The notes beneath the pieces are model-generated. The model was not told the DNA's origin. It did not search any database and saw nothing but the letters and a program-made list of their open reading frames with translations. A stretch of 59,927 nucleotides of DNA from Burkholderiaceae bacterium. GTDB taxonomy: Bacteria; Pseudomonadota; Gammaproteobacteria; Burkholderiales; Burkholderiaceae_F. Location: NCBI GenBank assembly GCA_019236735.1, contig JAFAIM010000082.1:1-59927 (forward strand), read 5' to 3'. Positions within the stretch are counted from its first letter, which is position 1, and every line of letters starts with the position of its first letter. This document shows positions 26,424-34,798 of this stretch, in pieces. The position numbers and the translations under genes were made by a program.

Positions 26424-27401
26424 TCACCTCACCGGCACAACCAGCAGAAATCTCGTTCCCAGCTGCGGGCGGGAAACGATCCGGAACGATCCACCGAGCG
26501 CGCCGAGTCGCTCACGGATCCCGATCAGCCCAAGGCCGGCTCCATCCTGTCGCTTCGACGCCCCGCCACGTGCGTGCCGCAGCCCTACGCCGTCGTCCTG
26601 CACGAGGCAGCAGGCCCAGCGCGACCCGCAGTGCAGGCGGATCCGCACGTTGCGCGCGCGCGCGTGGCGCACGACGTTGTTCAGCGCTTCCTGGACCGAG
26701 CGATACACCGCCGCTTCGATCGCTGCGGGCATGCGTGTGGAACTCTTGGCTTGGATCGATATCGACAGCTGATTGCGACGGGCGAGTTTTTCGGACAGGT
26801 TGCGCAGCGCCGGCAGCAGACCGAGGTTTTCCAGGATCATCGGCCGCAGCTCGTGCGACAGGTCGCGCAGCGAATCCTCGGTCTGCTTCAGCGCGAGCAC
26901 GATCAAGTCCAGTTTGCGGCGCTCCTGCGCCGACAGCTCGGGCGCCAGGTCCGCCAGCCCGATGTGAACCGACGCAAGCAGTTGCCCCGCCTCGTTGTGC
27001 AGGGCCTGGCCGATTCGCTTGGACTCGTTTTCCAGCGCCTCATTCATCCGTCGCAGCGCGAGCGCCGCCTCGCGTGTTCCCCGGTGGCTCATCTCGAATG
27101 GCGAAAGGCATTCGGCCAGGAAGCGGCCCGCCGCTTCGGTCGCCTTGATACATTTGGCCAGGAAGCGGCCCGCTCCTTCCGTCGCCATGCAACATTCGGC
27201 GTCCTGCTGGCGCGTCAGCAGGCTCCCCAGTGCCTCGTGATGCCACGCGGTCACATCCAGGATTCCGAGTCCGGCGGCCATCGCGTCCCGCCCCATTTCG
27301 TATGCGCGATGCAGGTCCTCCTCGCCCTGGTTGCGCAGGTAGTACTGCAGGCCGTCGTGGTACCGGCAGCGAAAGACGTCACGATCCGCGTCCATGTGCA
27401 A
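26424..27401 (-). CDS. Histidine kinase with RsbU-type N-terminal domain
   Basis: 325 residues, no membrane segment. Residues about 12-62 (YHDGLQYYLRNQGEEDLHRAY, AMAAGLGILDVTAWHHEALGSLL) look like the RsbT-binding N-terminal domain of RsbU phosphatases. Residues 73-100 hold a 14-residue tandem duplication (TEGAGRFLAKC/TEAAGRFLAEC). HisKA_3 follows with His135 in IGQALHNEAGQ, then an HATPase domain with VQEALNNVVRHA and QDDGVGL. Released RsbT would thus act on a kinase instead of RsbU. Overlaps the phosphatase gene by 23 bases. Confidence 0.88.
   Translation of the reverse strand: MHMDADRDVFRCRYHDGLQYYLRNQGEEDLHRAYEMGRDAMAAGLGILDVTAWHHEALGSLLTRQQDAECCMATEGAGRFLAKCIKATEAAGRFLAECLSPFEMSHRGTREAALALRRMNEALENESKRIGQALHNEAGQLLASVHIGLADLAPELSAQERRKLDLIVLALKQTEDSLRDLSHELRPMILENLGLLPALRNLSEKLARRNQLSISIQAKSSTRMPAAIEAAVYRSVQEALNNVVRHARARNVRIRLHCGSRWACCLVQDDGVGLRHARGGASKRQDGAGLGLIGIRERLGALGGSFRIVSRPQLGTRFLLVVPVR
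27110..27186 (-). repeat. 42-bp tandem duplication inside the kinase gene
   Basis: Two 35-base near copies with a period of 42 bases (14 codons), 27110-27144 and 27152-27186, both containing GGCCAGGAAGCGGCCCGC. They extend the linker between the RsbU-like and kinase domains while keeping the frame. Confidence 0.8.
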
Positions 27402-28038
27402 GCGCGCCGTACCGGACCACCAGTACCAGCGCGTCGTCAGTTCCTTTGGAGTATTGCGTCAGTATGTGCTGTGCCAGGGGTTGCGGCGTCAAGTCCCTTT
27501 CCAAGTCTTCGGCGAACCCCTCGTCGATTCCGTCGGTGTGGATGATCAGCGTATCGCCGCGAACGAGCGTGATCGCGGTCGGATGCAGATCGGGTAGATT
27601 GCCGCCGACCAGGCCGGCGCGCACCAGCAGATGCCGCGAGGGCTTGCCTGGTGGCGCCGCGTGGGGCACCAGCACCCCCATCACGTTGCCGACTCCGAGC
27701 CACTGCATCTGTTGCCATCTCCAGTCGAACGATGCCAGGCTGATCGTCGCGCCAAGTCGCTCGCTCGACAACTCATGACAACGGCGGATCAGCGCTGCGA
27801 CGCTATCGGAGGGGAAGCGCGCAAGCGTCTCGATCGCTTTCTGCGCGATCCGCGAAGCGCGGGGGCCATGGCCGAGCGCGTCCACCACCGCCACCAGCGC
27901 GCCGCCGGAGAACTCCTCGACGAGAAAGCGGTCTCCCGACTCCGTCTCGCCCGGTAGCGGCGCGGATGCGACGGCCCACAGCAGTGGCAAGGCACCGCCC
28001 TTAAGATCGCTGCGATCGCTGCGCTTCAGACCTTCCAT
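27379..28038 (-). CDS. RsbX-like SpoIIE-family serine phosphatase
   Basis: 219 residues from the ATG at 28038, which overlaps the rsbT-like stop. PP2C/SpoIIE fold: GDRFLVEEFSGGALVAVVDALGHGPRASRIAQKA, LGVGNVMG, and the late IIHTDGIDEGF and KGTDDALVLVV metal-site motifs. RsbX resets the stressosome by dephosphorylating RsbS and RsbR. The position after rsbT matches the RsbRSTX order known from non-sigmaB bacteria. Longer upstream readings are shadow. Confidence 0.88.
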   Translation of the reverse strand: MEGLKRSDRSDLKGGALPLLWAVASAPLPGETESGDRFLVEEFSGGALVAVVDALGHGPRASRIAQKAIETLARFPSDSVAALIRRCHELSSERLGATISLASFDWRWQQMQWLGVGNVMGVLVPHAAPPGKPSRHLLVRAGLVGGNLPDLHPTAITLVRGDTLIIHTDGIDEGFAEDLERDLTPQPLAQHILTQYSKGTDDALVLVVRYGALAHGRGS

Positions 28039-28448
28039 TTGGTCACGGTGACGGTTGTGCCGTCGCGCGGATTCGAAGTGATCTGAAACTCGTCCATGAT
28101 CCTCCGTACGCCCGGCAGCCCAAGGCCGAGGCCACCGGAGGTCGAGAAGCCTGGCCGCAGCGCGAGATCTGGATCGACGATCCCCGGTCCGCGATCCCGC
28201 GCCACAACAACGATTCCGGCATGTGTTCGGTTGGCGGTGACGCGCAGCATGATGTCGCCGTGCCCCGCGTACTGGACGATGTTGCGCGCCAGTTCCGAGA
28301 TCGCGGTGGCGATTAAAGTGGCTTCGCCGGTTGTGAACCCGAGGCGCTCCGCCAGCTCGCGCCCCTGCTGGCGAGCCGTGACGATGTCGCTGACCGACGC
28401 CACCGGGATCCAACTGTCGGCATCGACGTCAGGATTCTTCCCGGGCAT
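28026..28448 (-). CDS. rsbT: RsbT-like serine kinase of the stressosome
   Basis: 140 residues. GHKL fold: AISELARNIVQYAGHG (N box), ARDRGPGIVDPD (G1) and TSGGLGLGLPGVRRIMDEF (G2). RsbT phosphorylates RsbS and RsbR under stress and then leaves to activate its target. The ATG at 28448 overlaps the rsbS-like gene by 20 bases. Confidence 0.9.
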   Translation of the reverse strand: MPGKNPDVDADSWIPVASVSDIVTARQQGRELAERLGFTTGEATLIATAISELARNIVQYAGHGDIMLRVTANRTHAGIVVVARDRGPGIVDPDLALRPGFSTSGGLGLGLPGVRRIMDEFQITSNPRDGTTVTVTKWKV

Positions 28449-28800
28449 GCCGAAGCTTCTTATCGAGGTACGCGAGCCCTTCTTCGAGGTCGAGCGCCGT
28501 CGCAACCTTCTCCAGCGTAATGCCCAGCTGGACCATCGCGAGCGCCACCTCCGGCTGGACGCCTACGATGACCGTCTCAGCGCCCCGCAGCCGGATGATG
28601 TGCGCGATGTCGCGCAGCGTTCGCGATGCAAATGAATCCAGAACATCCAGCGACGTCACATCCACGATTACACCGCGCGATCGGAACTTGCCGACCTGCT
28701 CTACCAATGCTCGCTGTAGGGTTATCAGATCCTCATCGGTCAGCGCCGACTGGATCGTCGCGATCAGATACTGCGACTGCTTCAGGATGGGAACGGCCAT
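28429..28800 (-). CDS. rsbS: RsbS-like STAS scaffold protein
   Basis: 123 residues, a single STAS domain. DVTSLDVLDSFASRTLRDI places Ser56 at the position phosphorylated by RsbT in RsbS. It forms the stressosome core with RsbR. Starts 12 bases after rsbR and overlaps rsbT. Confidence 0.9.
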   Translation of the reverse strand: MAVPILKQSQYLIATIQSALTDEDLITLQRALVEQVGKFRSRGVIVDVTSLDVLDSFASRTLRDIAHIIRLRGAETVIVGVQPEVALAMVQLGITLEKVATALDLEEGLAYLDKKLRHAREES

Positions 28801-28812
28801 GCCACACGCCGC

Positions 28813-29721
28813 TTACGGCTCATCGCGCAACCCCGGAATCTGGGTCGGAGCATCGGAAGGAACCACCTTGTAGCCGAGCAGCCGCTCCGCCTCCTCGATG
28901 CCTCCCTGCAAATCCCCGACCGTGTTCATCTTGCCCAAATCGACACCGATCTTTACCAGGGTCTGCGCAATTTCGGGCGACAACCCCGTGACGATCACGG
29001 TCGCGCCCAAAAGGCGCGAAGCCTCGACCGTCTGCACGAGGTGGTTGGCCACGTGCGAATCCATCGCTGCCACCCCGGTGATGTCGATCACGACCACGCG
29101 CGCCCGGTTGCCACGGATGGCTCGCAGCAACTGCTCGGTCAGCTGGCGCGCCCGCTGCGGATCAATGACCCCGATGATCGGCAGGATGAGCAAGCGCTCG
29201 CGCACCTGCAGCACCGGGGTGGACAGCTCCCGGATCGCTTCCTGCTGCTCGCGGATGATCCGTTCGCGTTCCTGAACGAAACCGACCGCGACCGTGTTGG
29301 CAATCCGGTTGGCCGCCGGCTCGTAGGCGTCTAGGATCCGGTTGAGCAGCTGAAAGTCGCTCTGGTACTTGGCGAACAGCGACCGCGCCAGAACGTCGCG
29401 CAGCAGCAGCACGATTCCGACCACCTCGTGCGTCTCGACTCCGCGCGGAATGATCCGTTCCGACAGGTTCTGCGAATACGTCTGCAGCGCCTCGAACGTC
29501 CCGGTTTCCAACGCAGCCACGTAGTTGTCGTACACGGAGGTCGCTTCCGCGAAGATCTCGGCGTCCGACATCGCGGTCAGCAGCTCAGCTTCGGTGATGC
29601 GCCGCACCCACTCCTCGCGCAGCTCGGTACGGTGTTGTCGAAGGTGCTCGACCAGTTCGCGTAACAGTGGGGCGGTCGTGGCGGAACCGCGTGTAGGCTC
29701 TTTTTCGAGAATGCTCTTCAT
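28813..29721 (-). CDS. rsbR: RsbR-like stressosome sensor (N-terminal sensor plus STAS)
   Basis: 302 residues from the ATG at 29721. Residues 15-150 are a helical, globin-like sensor region (RTELREEWVRRITEAELL, EVVGIVLLLRDVLARSL); 165-290 is STAS, with ELSTPVLQVRERLLILPIIG and VIDITGVAAMDSHVANHLVQ. By alignment from memory with B. subtilis RsbRA, the Thr205 site is Ser222 here and the Thr171 site is Pro188. First gene of the module; GGGAG lies 10 bases before the start. Confidence 0.9.
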   Translation of the reverse strand: MKSILEKEPTRGSATTAPLLRELVEHLRQHRTELREEWVRRITEAELLTAMSDAEIFAEATSVYDNYVAALETGTFEALQTYSQNLSERIIPRGVETHEVVGIVLLLRDVLARSLFAKYQSDFQLLNRILDAYEPAANRIANTVAVGFVQERERIIREQQEAIRELSTPVLQVRERLLILPIIGVIDPQRARQLTEQLLRAIRGNRARVVVIDITGVAAMDSHVANHLVQTVEASRLLGATVIVTGLSPEIAQTLVKIGVDLGKMNTVGDLQGGIEEAERLLGYKVVPSDAPTQIPGLRDEP

Positions 29722-29894
29722 ATTTGTGACACTCCCGGATGGTCGCGGGTTGGCAGACAAAGACATAAAGACATCATCCCATCATCCGGTATAGACCATG
29801 TTAGGGGCCGGGCGGTGGACCGTCTTGCCCGGGTAAAGCCCTATCAGGTATCGACCCGACGGGTCAGCTCGGGTGAATACCTTACCTGAGGCGA

Positions 29895-30383
29895 TCAGTC
29901 CCGAAAATTGTCGAACCCGATCGGAACATCCGCGATTTTGCTGCGCAGCAACGAAATGCACTCCTGGAGCTGATCTTTCTTGGCGCCGGCGACGCGGACA
30001 GCATCGCCCTGGATGCTCGCGGTGAGCTTGAGTTTGCTGTCCTTGACGAGTTGCACGACGCGCTTGGCCAGTGTCGCTTCCAGCCCGTTCAGCAGGGAGG
30101 CTTCCAGCTTCAGCTTGCTGGCCGCAATCTTTTGGGGCTGCGCGTCCAGCTTCACGAAGCGGGCGTCGACCGATCGTTTCGCCAGCTTGGCCAGCAGCAC
30201 GTCGCGCACCTGGCCGAGTTTGAACTCGTCGTCGGCAAACAGCACCAACTGCTGCTCCGCCTGTTCGATCCTCGCATCGGAACCTTTGAAATCGAAGCGG
30301 TTGGAGATCTCGCGGTTCGCCTGGTCGACTGCGTTGCGCAGCTCGACCAGGTTCGGTTTGCAGACGACGTCGAACGAGGGCAT
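29895..30383 (-). CDS. yajQ: YajQ-family nucleotide-binding protein
   Basis: 162 residues, family length: MPSFDVVCKPNLVELRNAVDQANREISNRFDFKGSDA and the C-terminal VRVAGAKKDQLQECISLLR...LPIGFDNFRD-like end. YajQ proteins bind nucleotides, and a Xanthomonas member binds cyclic di-GMP. Divergent from msrB with an 83-base gap. Confidence 0.93.
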   Translation of the reverse strand: MPSFDVVCKPNLVELRNAVDQANREISNRFDFKGSDARIEQAEQQLVLFADDEFKLGQVRDVLLAKLAKRSVDARFVKLDAQPQKIAASKLKLEASLLNGLEATLAKRVVQLVKDSKLKLTASIQGDAVRVAGAKKDQLQECISLLRSKIADVPIGFDNFRD

Positions 30384-30466
30384 GCTGGATCCTCCGATGG
30401 CCCGATTGTAAGGATCGACCGGCTTTGGCGACTAAAACGGGCGATGCAAACAAGGAGGCACGCGTG

Positions 30467-30970
30467 ATGTCGAGTCGACGCAGGTTTCTGATTGCCGGTT
30501 CCGGCGCCGTCGCCGCCGCCGCCGCCGGTACTCTGGCGTTGACTCGGGCGAGTCGGTCCCGCGAAACGCCAGCCGGGCACTTCGAGGTGACGCATACGGA
30601 CCAGGAGTGGCGCACGTTGCTCACGCCCGCCCAGTACGACGTGCTGCGGCACGAGGGCACCGAGGCGCCGTTCAGCAGTCCGCTGGACCGGGAGGAGCGA
30701 GCCGGAACGTATGCGTGCGCGGGGTGCAGCCAGCAGCTTTTCTCGTCGACGACCAAGTTCCACAGCGGCACCGGCTGGCCCAGTTTCTGGGCGCCGCTCG
30801 AGCATGCGGTGGGAACCCGGCAGGACTTTACTTTCGGCATGGCGCGCACAGAGGTTTTCTGCTCCCGTTGCGGCGGGCACCTCGGGCATGTCTTCGACGA
30901 CGGCCCGCCGCCGACGCACCTGCGCTATTGCATGAACGGCGTTGCGTTGAAATTCGCACCGTCGGCGTAG
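30467..30970 (+). CDS. msrB: Tat-exported peptide-methionine (R)-S-oxide reductase MsrB
   Basis: 167 residues from the ATG at 30467, 8 bases after AAGGAGG. A twin-arginine signal (SRRRFLIAGSGAVAAAAAG) precedes the MsrB domain. Zinc ligands CAGC and CSRC, substrate region HSGTGWPSFW, and catalytic Cys in LRYCMNGVALKF. Reduces methionine-R-sulfoxide; here it would act in the periplasm. First gene of a run with msrA and DUF1223. Confidence 0.93.
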   Translation: MSSRRRFLIAGSGAVAAAAAGTLALTRASRSRETPAGHFEVTHTDQEWRTLLTPAQYDVLRHEGTEAPFSSPLDREERAGTYACAGCSQQLFSSTTKFHSGTGWPSFWAPLEHAVGTRQDFTFGMARTEVFCSRCGGHLGHVFDDGPPPTHLRYCMNGVALKFAPSA

Positions 30971-31027
30971 TTCGCTCGTCCCGCCGCAGCCCGTAAGGCG
31001 GAGGCGGGTCTTACCAGGAGTCGGTCA

Positions 31028-31747
31028 ATGTTGATGCGTTCTGGTTTTTCGGGGCTCGCCGCTCGCCTTGCAGTGCCGGCGCTGGTAGCGCTGGCGCCGG
31101 CACTCGGATCCTGTGCGGAATCGGTCACGCAGGTTCCGCCGCCGGTGGTGGACGAATCGGCGCCCACCGGCACCGGCCAAGAGATTGCCGTCCTGGCTGG
31201 GGGCTGCTTCTGGGGCGTGCAAGCCGTGTTCCAGCATGTCAAGGGTGTCACGCAGGCGGTCTCGGGATACGCCGGCGGCGGCGCTTCAACCGCTCAGTAC
31301 GAGACGGTGAGCTCGGGCGCAACGGGGCACGCTGAGTCGGTCCAGATCACGTTCGATCCGCGCCAGATCAGCTACGGCAGGATCCTGCAGATCTACTTCT
31401 CGGTGGTGCAGGATCCGACTCAGTTGAACCGCCAAGGGCCGGATAGCGGCACGCAGTACCGCTCAGACATCTTCGCGATGGACGAGAGCCAGAAGCACGT
31501 GGCGCAGCGCTATATCGAGCAGCTCAATCAGGCGCGCGTGTTCCACGGACCCATCATGACGAAGGTCGACACCTACACGGGCTTCTATCCCGCTGAGGCA
31601 TACCACCAGGATTTCGCCACGCTGCATCCGAACTACCCGTACATTGTGTTCAACGACGCGCCGAAGGTGGAGAACCTCAAGCGGCTGTTTCCGGCCCAGT
31701 ACCAGAGCACGCCGGCCTTGGTAGGCGGTGAACATGCGGCGCGGTGA
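31028..31747 (+). CDS. msrA: Exported peptide-methionine (S)-S-oxide reductase MsrA
   Basis: 239 residues. Hydrophobic N-terminus ending LAPALGSC, possibly a lipobox, so periplasmic or lipid-anchored. Catalytic GGCFWG, then TAQYETVSSGATGHAESVQITFDP and YHQDFATLHPNYPYI typical of MsrA. 57 bases after msrB and overlapping the DUF1223 gene, so the three are probably one transcript. Confidence 0.93.
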   Translation: MLMRSGFSGLAARLAVPALVALAPALGSCAESVTQVPPPVVDESAPTGTGQEIAVLAGGCFWGVQAVFQHVKGVTQAVSGYAGGGASTAQYETVSSGATGHAESVQITFDPRQISYGRILQIYFSVVQDPTQLNRQGPDSGTQYRSDIFAMDESQKHVAQRYIEQLNQARVFHGPIMTKVDTYTGFYPAEAYHQDFATLHPNYPYIVFNDAPKVENLKRLFPAQYQSTPALVGGEHAAR

Positions 31748-32585
31748 GCGTTGGCCGGATGCCCCGGCACACAATCGGTACGCTTTGGCGATCGCCGTGC
31801 TTGCGCTGACGGCTTCCGCAGGAGCGCTCGCGCAGACCTGCCGTGCAGTCAGCCCGCCGTATACGGTTGCGCTGGTCGAGCTGTACACCTCGCAGGGCTG
31901 TTCCAGCTGCCCGCCCGCCGACAAGTGGCTGTCGAAGTTGCAAACGGAGTCGCCGCTGCGCGCAATCCCGCTGGCGCTCCACGTCGGCTACTGGGACTAC
32001 ATCGGCTGGAGGGATCCGTTCGCGCGGCACGAGTTCAACGACCGCCAGCGCCTGCTGGTCGGGCGCCATGGAACCGCCTATACGCCGGAGGTTTTCGTCA
32101 GCGGCGCGGAGTTGGAAAGCTGGGCGCAGCGGGACAGCTTTGGAGCAGCGGTAGATACGATCAATGCCCGCGCGCCGCGGGCGCACATCGACTTGCAGGC
32201 GAATTGGCTCCCGCCTGCGGCCGGGGACACGCGCCATCGGCGGCTGGCGGTGCATGCAAACTGGGCCTCCGAGTCCGGGGGCGCCGACCCGCAGCTTCTG
32301 CTCGCGGTGAAGCGCAGCGGTTACGTAACGGACGTGCGATCGGGAGAAAACGGCGGCAGCCAGCTGCGCAACGACCACGTGGTTCGCGCGTGGGAAGGGC
32401 CATATTCACCCCACGGCCGGCCCCTTCAGGTCGAGATCGCGGTTCCGGCCGACCCGGGTGATGCCACGCTCGTAGCGATCGCTCAGGATGCCGCCACTGG
32501 GGCGGTGCTGCAGGCAATCGAGTTGGGCCTGGCTTCGTGCGATGCCGCCGCTGACGTCCCGTCGCAGGGCGCGGCGCCGAAGTGA
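31734..32585 (+). CDS. DUF1223 thioredoxin-fold exported protein
   Basis: 283 residues from the ATG at 31734 (GTG at 31728 is possible). Signal peptide (ALAIAVLALTASAGALAQ), then VALVELYTSQGCSSCPPADKWLSKL with a CxxC motif, and WDYIGWRDPFARHEFNDRQR. DUF1223 proteins are thioredoxin-like; a role as thiol partner for the exported Msr enzymes is suggested only by the neighbours and the overlap with msrA. Confidence 0.8.
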   Translation: MRRGERWPDAPAHNRYALAIAVLALTASAGALAQTCRAVSPPYTVALVELYTSQGCSSCPPADKWLSKLQTESPLRAIPLALHVGYWDYIGWRDPFARHEFNDRQRLLVGRHGTAYTPEVFVSGAELESWAQRDSFGAAVDTINARAPRAHIDLQANWLPPAAGDTRHRRLAVHANWASESGGADPQLLLAVKRSGYVTDVRSGENGGSQLRNDHVVRAWEGPYSPHGRPLQVEIAVPADPGDATLVAIAQDAATGAVLQAIELGLASCDAAADVPSQGAAPK

Positions 32586-32657
32586 ACGGCTGACCGTTCG
32601 AGGGACAATTCGGCCGGCCGATCAAGGAGACAATTCGCTGGGCGAGGGAGAGGATCG

Positions 32658-33296
32658 ATGTCGACCGTGATGGGTTCGCAGGCGCGGCCAGCGGCAGCAG
32701 CGGGCGCGCGCGTTGCTGTCGCGCAACCGCTGTGGGTGCGGGTAACGCACTGGATCAATGCGCTCGCCGCCATCCTGATGGTATTGAGCGGCTGGCGCAT
32801 CTATAACGCGACGGCGTTCTTCGATTTCCGCATTCCCAACTCGATCACGCTGGGCGGCTGGCTGGCGGGCGCTCTGCAATGGCACTTTGCCGCAATGTGG
32901 CTGCTGTTCGTCAACGGCCTGGTGTACTTGGTGCTGAACGTGGCTACGGGCCGGGTGCAGCGTCGCTTCCTGCCGTTGTCGCCGCGCGCGTTCGTGGCTG
33001 ATTTCACCGCCGCACTGCGCGGCCACCTGAGCCACGACGACCTGACGGTCTATAACGCCGTACAAAAGGCGGCGTACGTCGGGGCGGTTGTTTTGCTGGT
33101 GCTGCTGGTGTTATCCGGGCTGGTGCTGTGGAAGTCGGTGCAGTTTCCGCTGCTTCGCACGCTGCTGGGCGGCTACGAGATTGCGCGGCGGGTGCATTTC
33201 TTGGCGATGTGCGGGCTGGTGCTGTTCTTTTTTGTTCACGTGATGATGGTGATCCTCGTGCCCAGGACGCTGCGCACGATGATTCGCGGCCGCTGA
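32658..33296 (+). CDS. Cytochrome b561-type membrane protein
   Basis: 212 residues with four membrane segments: about 32-52, 75-97, 137-158 and 178-200. Candidate haem histidines lie in RVTHWINAL, LQWHFAAM, RRVHFLAM and FFFVHVMM. GGGAGAGG precedes the ATG. 25 bases before the molybdopterin oxidoreductase, its likely electron partner, as in YedY/YedZ-like pairs. Confidence 0.85.
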   Translation: MSTVMGSQARPAAAAGARVAVAQPLWVRVTHWINALAAILMVLSGWRIYNATAFFDFRIPNSITLGGWLAGALQWHFAAMWLLFVNGLVYLVLNVATGRVQRRFLPLSPRAFVADFTAALRGHLSHDDLTVYNAVQKAAYVGAVVLLVLLVLSGLVLWKSVQFPLLRTLLGGYEIARRVHFLAMCGLVLFFFVHVMMVILVPRTLRTMIRGR

Positions 33297-33321
33297 GCGG
33301 GGTATTCTGGAGGATGCGGCG

Positions 33322-34113
33322 ATGAGCTTGCGAAACACGGTACGGCCGACGGTGGAGCTGAGCGCGCTCGACCGGCGGTTCCTGGTGAAGGAAGCTGAAC
33401 GGCTCCTGCCGATGAATGCGCGGCGCCGCTTCTTGCGGGGCGGCATCACGCTCGGAGGCCTGGCGATGCTGACCGGCTGCAACGTGACGGATTCGAAGAT
33501 GGCCGAGACGCTGCTGATGCGGATCTCGCGCTTCAATGATCGCGTCCAGGGCTGGCTGTTCGATCCAACGCGCCTGGCGCCCACGTATCCCGAATCGATG
33601 ATCACGCGCCCGTTCCCGTTCAATGCCTTCTACGACATGGACAGGGTGCCGGAGGTCGATGAAGAGTCGTTCCGCTTGCAGGTGGGCGGGCGGGTGCGCC
33701 AACCGGGTTCGTGGACGCTCGAACAGCTCGCGAGCCTTCCCCAGCAGGAACAGATCACGCGCCATATCTGCGTGGAAGGGTGGAGCGCGATCGGCAGGTG
33801 GGGCGGCGTGCCGTTCTCGGTGTTCCTGCAACGCGTCAACGCGGACCTGTCGTCGAAATACGTGGCTTTCCGGTGCGCGGACGACTACTACGAAAGCATC
33901 GACATGCCGACCGCTCTGCACCCGCAGACGATTCTGGCGCTGACCTACGACGGCGAGACGCTCCCGCCCGAATACGGCTTCCCGATGAAATTGCGGATGC
34001 CGACCAAGCTCGGCTACAAGAACCCGAAGCACATCGTGGAAATCGTCGTCACCAACGACTACCCGGGTGGCTACTGGGAGGACCAGGGGTACAACTGGTT
34101 CGGTGGATCCTAG
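33322..34113 (+). CDS. Tat-exported molybdopterin-dependent oxidoreductase (SUOX/YedY fold)
   Basis: 263 residues. Twin-arginine motif NARRRFLRGG, with the signal inside an N-terminal extension of about 35 residues. The Mo-binding core holds the ligand Cys in RHICVEGWSAIGRWGGVPFSVFL, then YYESIDMPTALHPQTILAL and GYKNPKHIVEIVVTNDYPGGYWEDQGYNWF. CTGGAGG precedes the ATG. Paired with a cytochrome b561; could be an MsrP-like methionine sulfoxide reductase or another sulfite-oxidase-fold enzyme. Confidence 0.87.
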   Translation: MSLRNTVRPTVELSALDRRFLVKEAERLLPMNARRRFLRGGITLGGLAMLTGCNVTDSKMAETLLMRISRFNDRVQGWLFDPTRLAPTYPESMITRPFPFNAFYDMDRVPEVDEESFRLQVGGRVRQPGSWTLEQLASLPQQEQITRHICVEGWSAIGRWGGVPFSVFLQRVNADLSSKYVAFRCADDYYESIDMPTALHPQTILALTYDGETLPPEYGFPMKLRMPTKLGYKNPKHIVEIVVTNDYPGGYWEDQGYNWFGGS

Positions 34114-34213
34114 TCCGCGAGAAGATCCGGGCTGAACAAACGGTGCGGCCGGCGCCGTCACCTGCGTGCGCGGCTGCGCGAATTGGCGCGTGCGATTATC
34201 ATTTGCGTGCGTT

Positions 34214-34229
34214 CCGGCCGCTCGGCCGG
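34214..34229 (+). terminator. CCGGCC-GCTC-GGCCGG hairpin
   Basis: Perfect 6-bp GC stem about 100 bases after the oxidoreductase stop and 60 bases before the tRNA. No U-run. Possibly a transcript end or processing site. Confidence 0.3.
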
Positions 34230-34289
34230 GCGGCAGAACAAGAACGATCGCGGTCTCGGATCCGACAAAGGGTCCGCTGGCGTGCAAGG

Positions 34290-34365
34290 GGGGTCGTAGC
34301 TCAGTTGGTAGAGCAGCGGACTCTTAATCCGAAGCGCGAAGGTTCGAATCCTTCCGGCCCCACCA
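34290..34365 (+). tRNA. tRNA-Lys(CTT)
   Basis: 76 bases. Acceptor GGGGTCG pairs with CGGCCCC, D-arm TAGCTCAGTTGGTAGAGCA, anticodon loop CTCTTAA with CTT, T-arm GAAGG-TTCGAAT-CCTTC, and an encoded CCA end. The base pair at the top of the anticodon stem (27-43) is not Watson-Crick. It borders the accessory stretch that follows. Confidence 0.96.
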
Positions 34366-34413
34366 TCGCTGGAATGTACACCACAACTTTTCCAGGGAAG
34401 CGACTCTAAGCCG

Positions 34414-34698
34414 ATGGCACGCATCACCGTCTACGCGAGCAGGCACCTGGACGAATGCCTGAATCACGGTTTTGCCACAACCGGGCGCGAGCAGGTCTAC
34501 AGGGAGAAAAGCGGCGAATTCTTCAAGGATCTGGCTGGGGAGGCCAGAGCAAGGGGTCACGTCCTCGAAATCGATCAAGGCGAAGCACCCGGTGCGGCGT
34601 GGTGGTACGTGACCGAGGCCCGGAACGACGACGATCACTTGGCGGCGCACGCCTTCATGAAGGACGAACGCGCCAACTTCTGGCTCCGGTACGGCTGA
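34414..34698 (+). CDS. Small hypothetical protein after tRNA-Lys
   Basis: 94 residues: MARITVYASRHLDECLNHGFA, charged middle, and the C-terminal HAFMKDERANFWLRYG. Soluble, acidic-mixed, not recognised. AGGGAAG lies 12-18 bases upstream. The frame is clean, but codon evidence is only moderate. Confidence 0.5.
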   Translation: MARITVYASRHLDECLNHGFATTGREQVYREKSGEFFKDLAGEARARGHVLEIDQGEAPGAAWWYVTEARNDDDHLAAHAFMKDERANFWLRYG

Positions 34699-34798
34699 CG
34701 ATTCAGTCCGCCATTCGCAAGGGCGAAACCGGCCAATCCTCCCCGAACGTCCGTTGTGCCCGCACTCCTCCTTCGGTTGCATGATGCATCAAAGGCTT

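Noticed and set aside
25589-27148. 519-codon plus-strand frame opposite the response regulator and kinase
   Set aside because: Antisense to clear receiver, HTH and kinase domains; no recognisable motif of its own.
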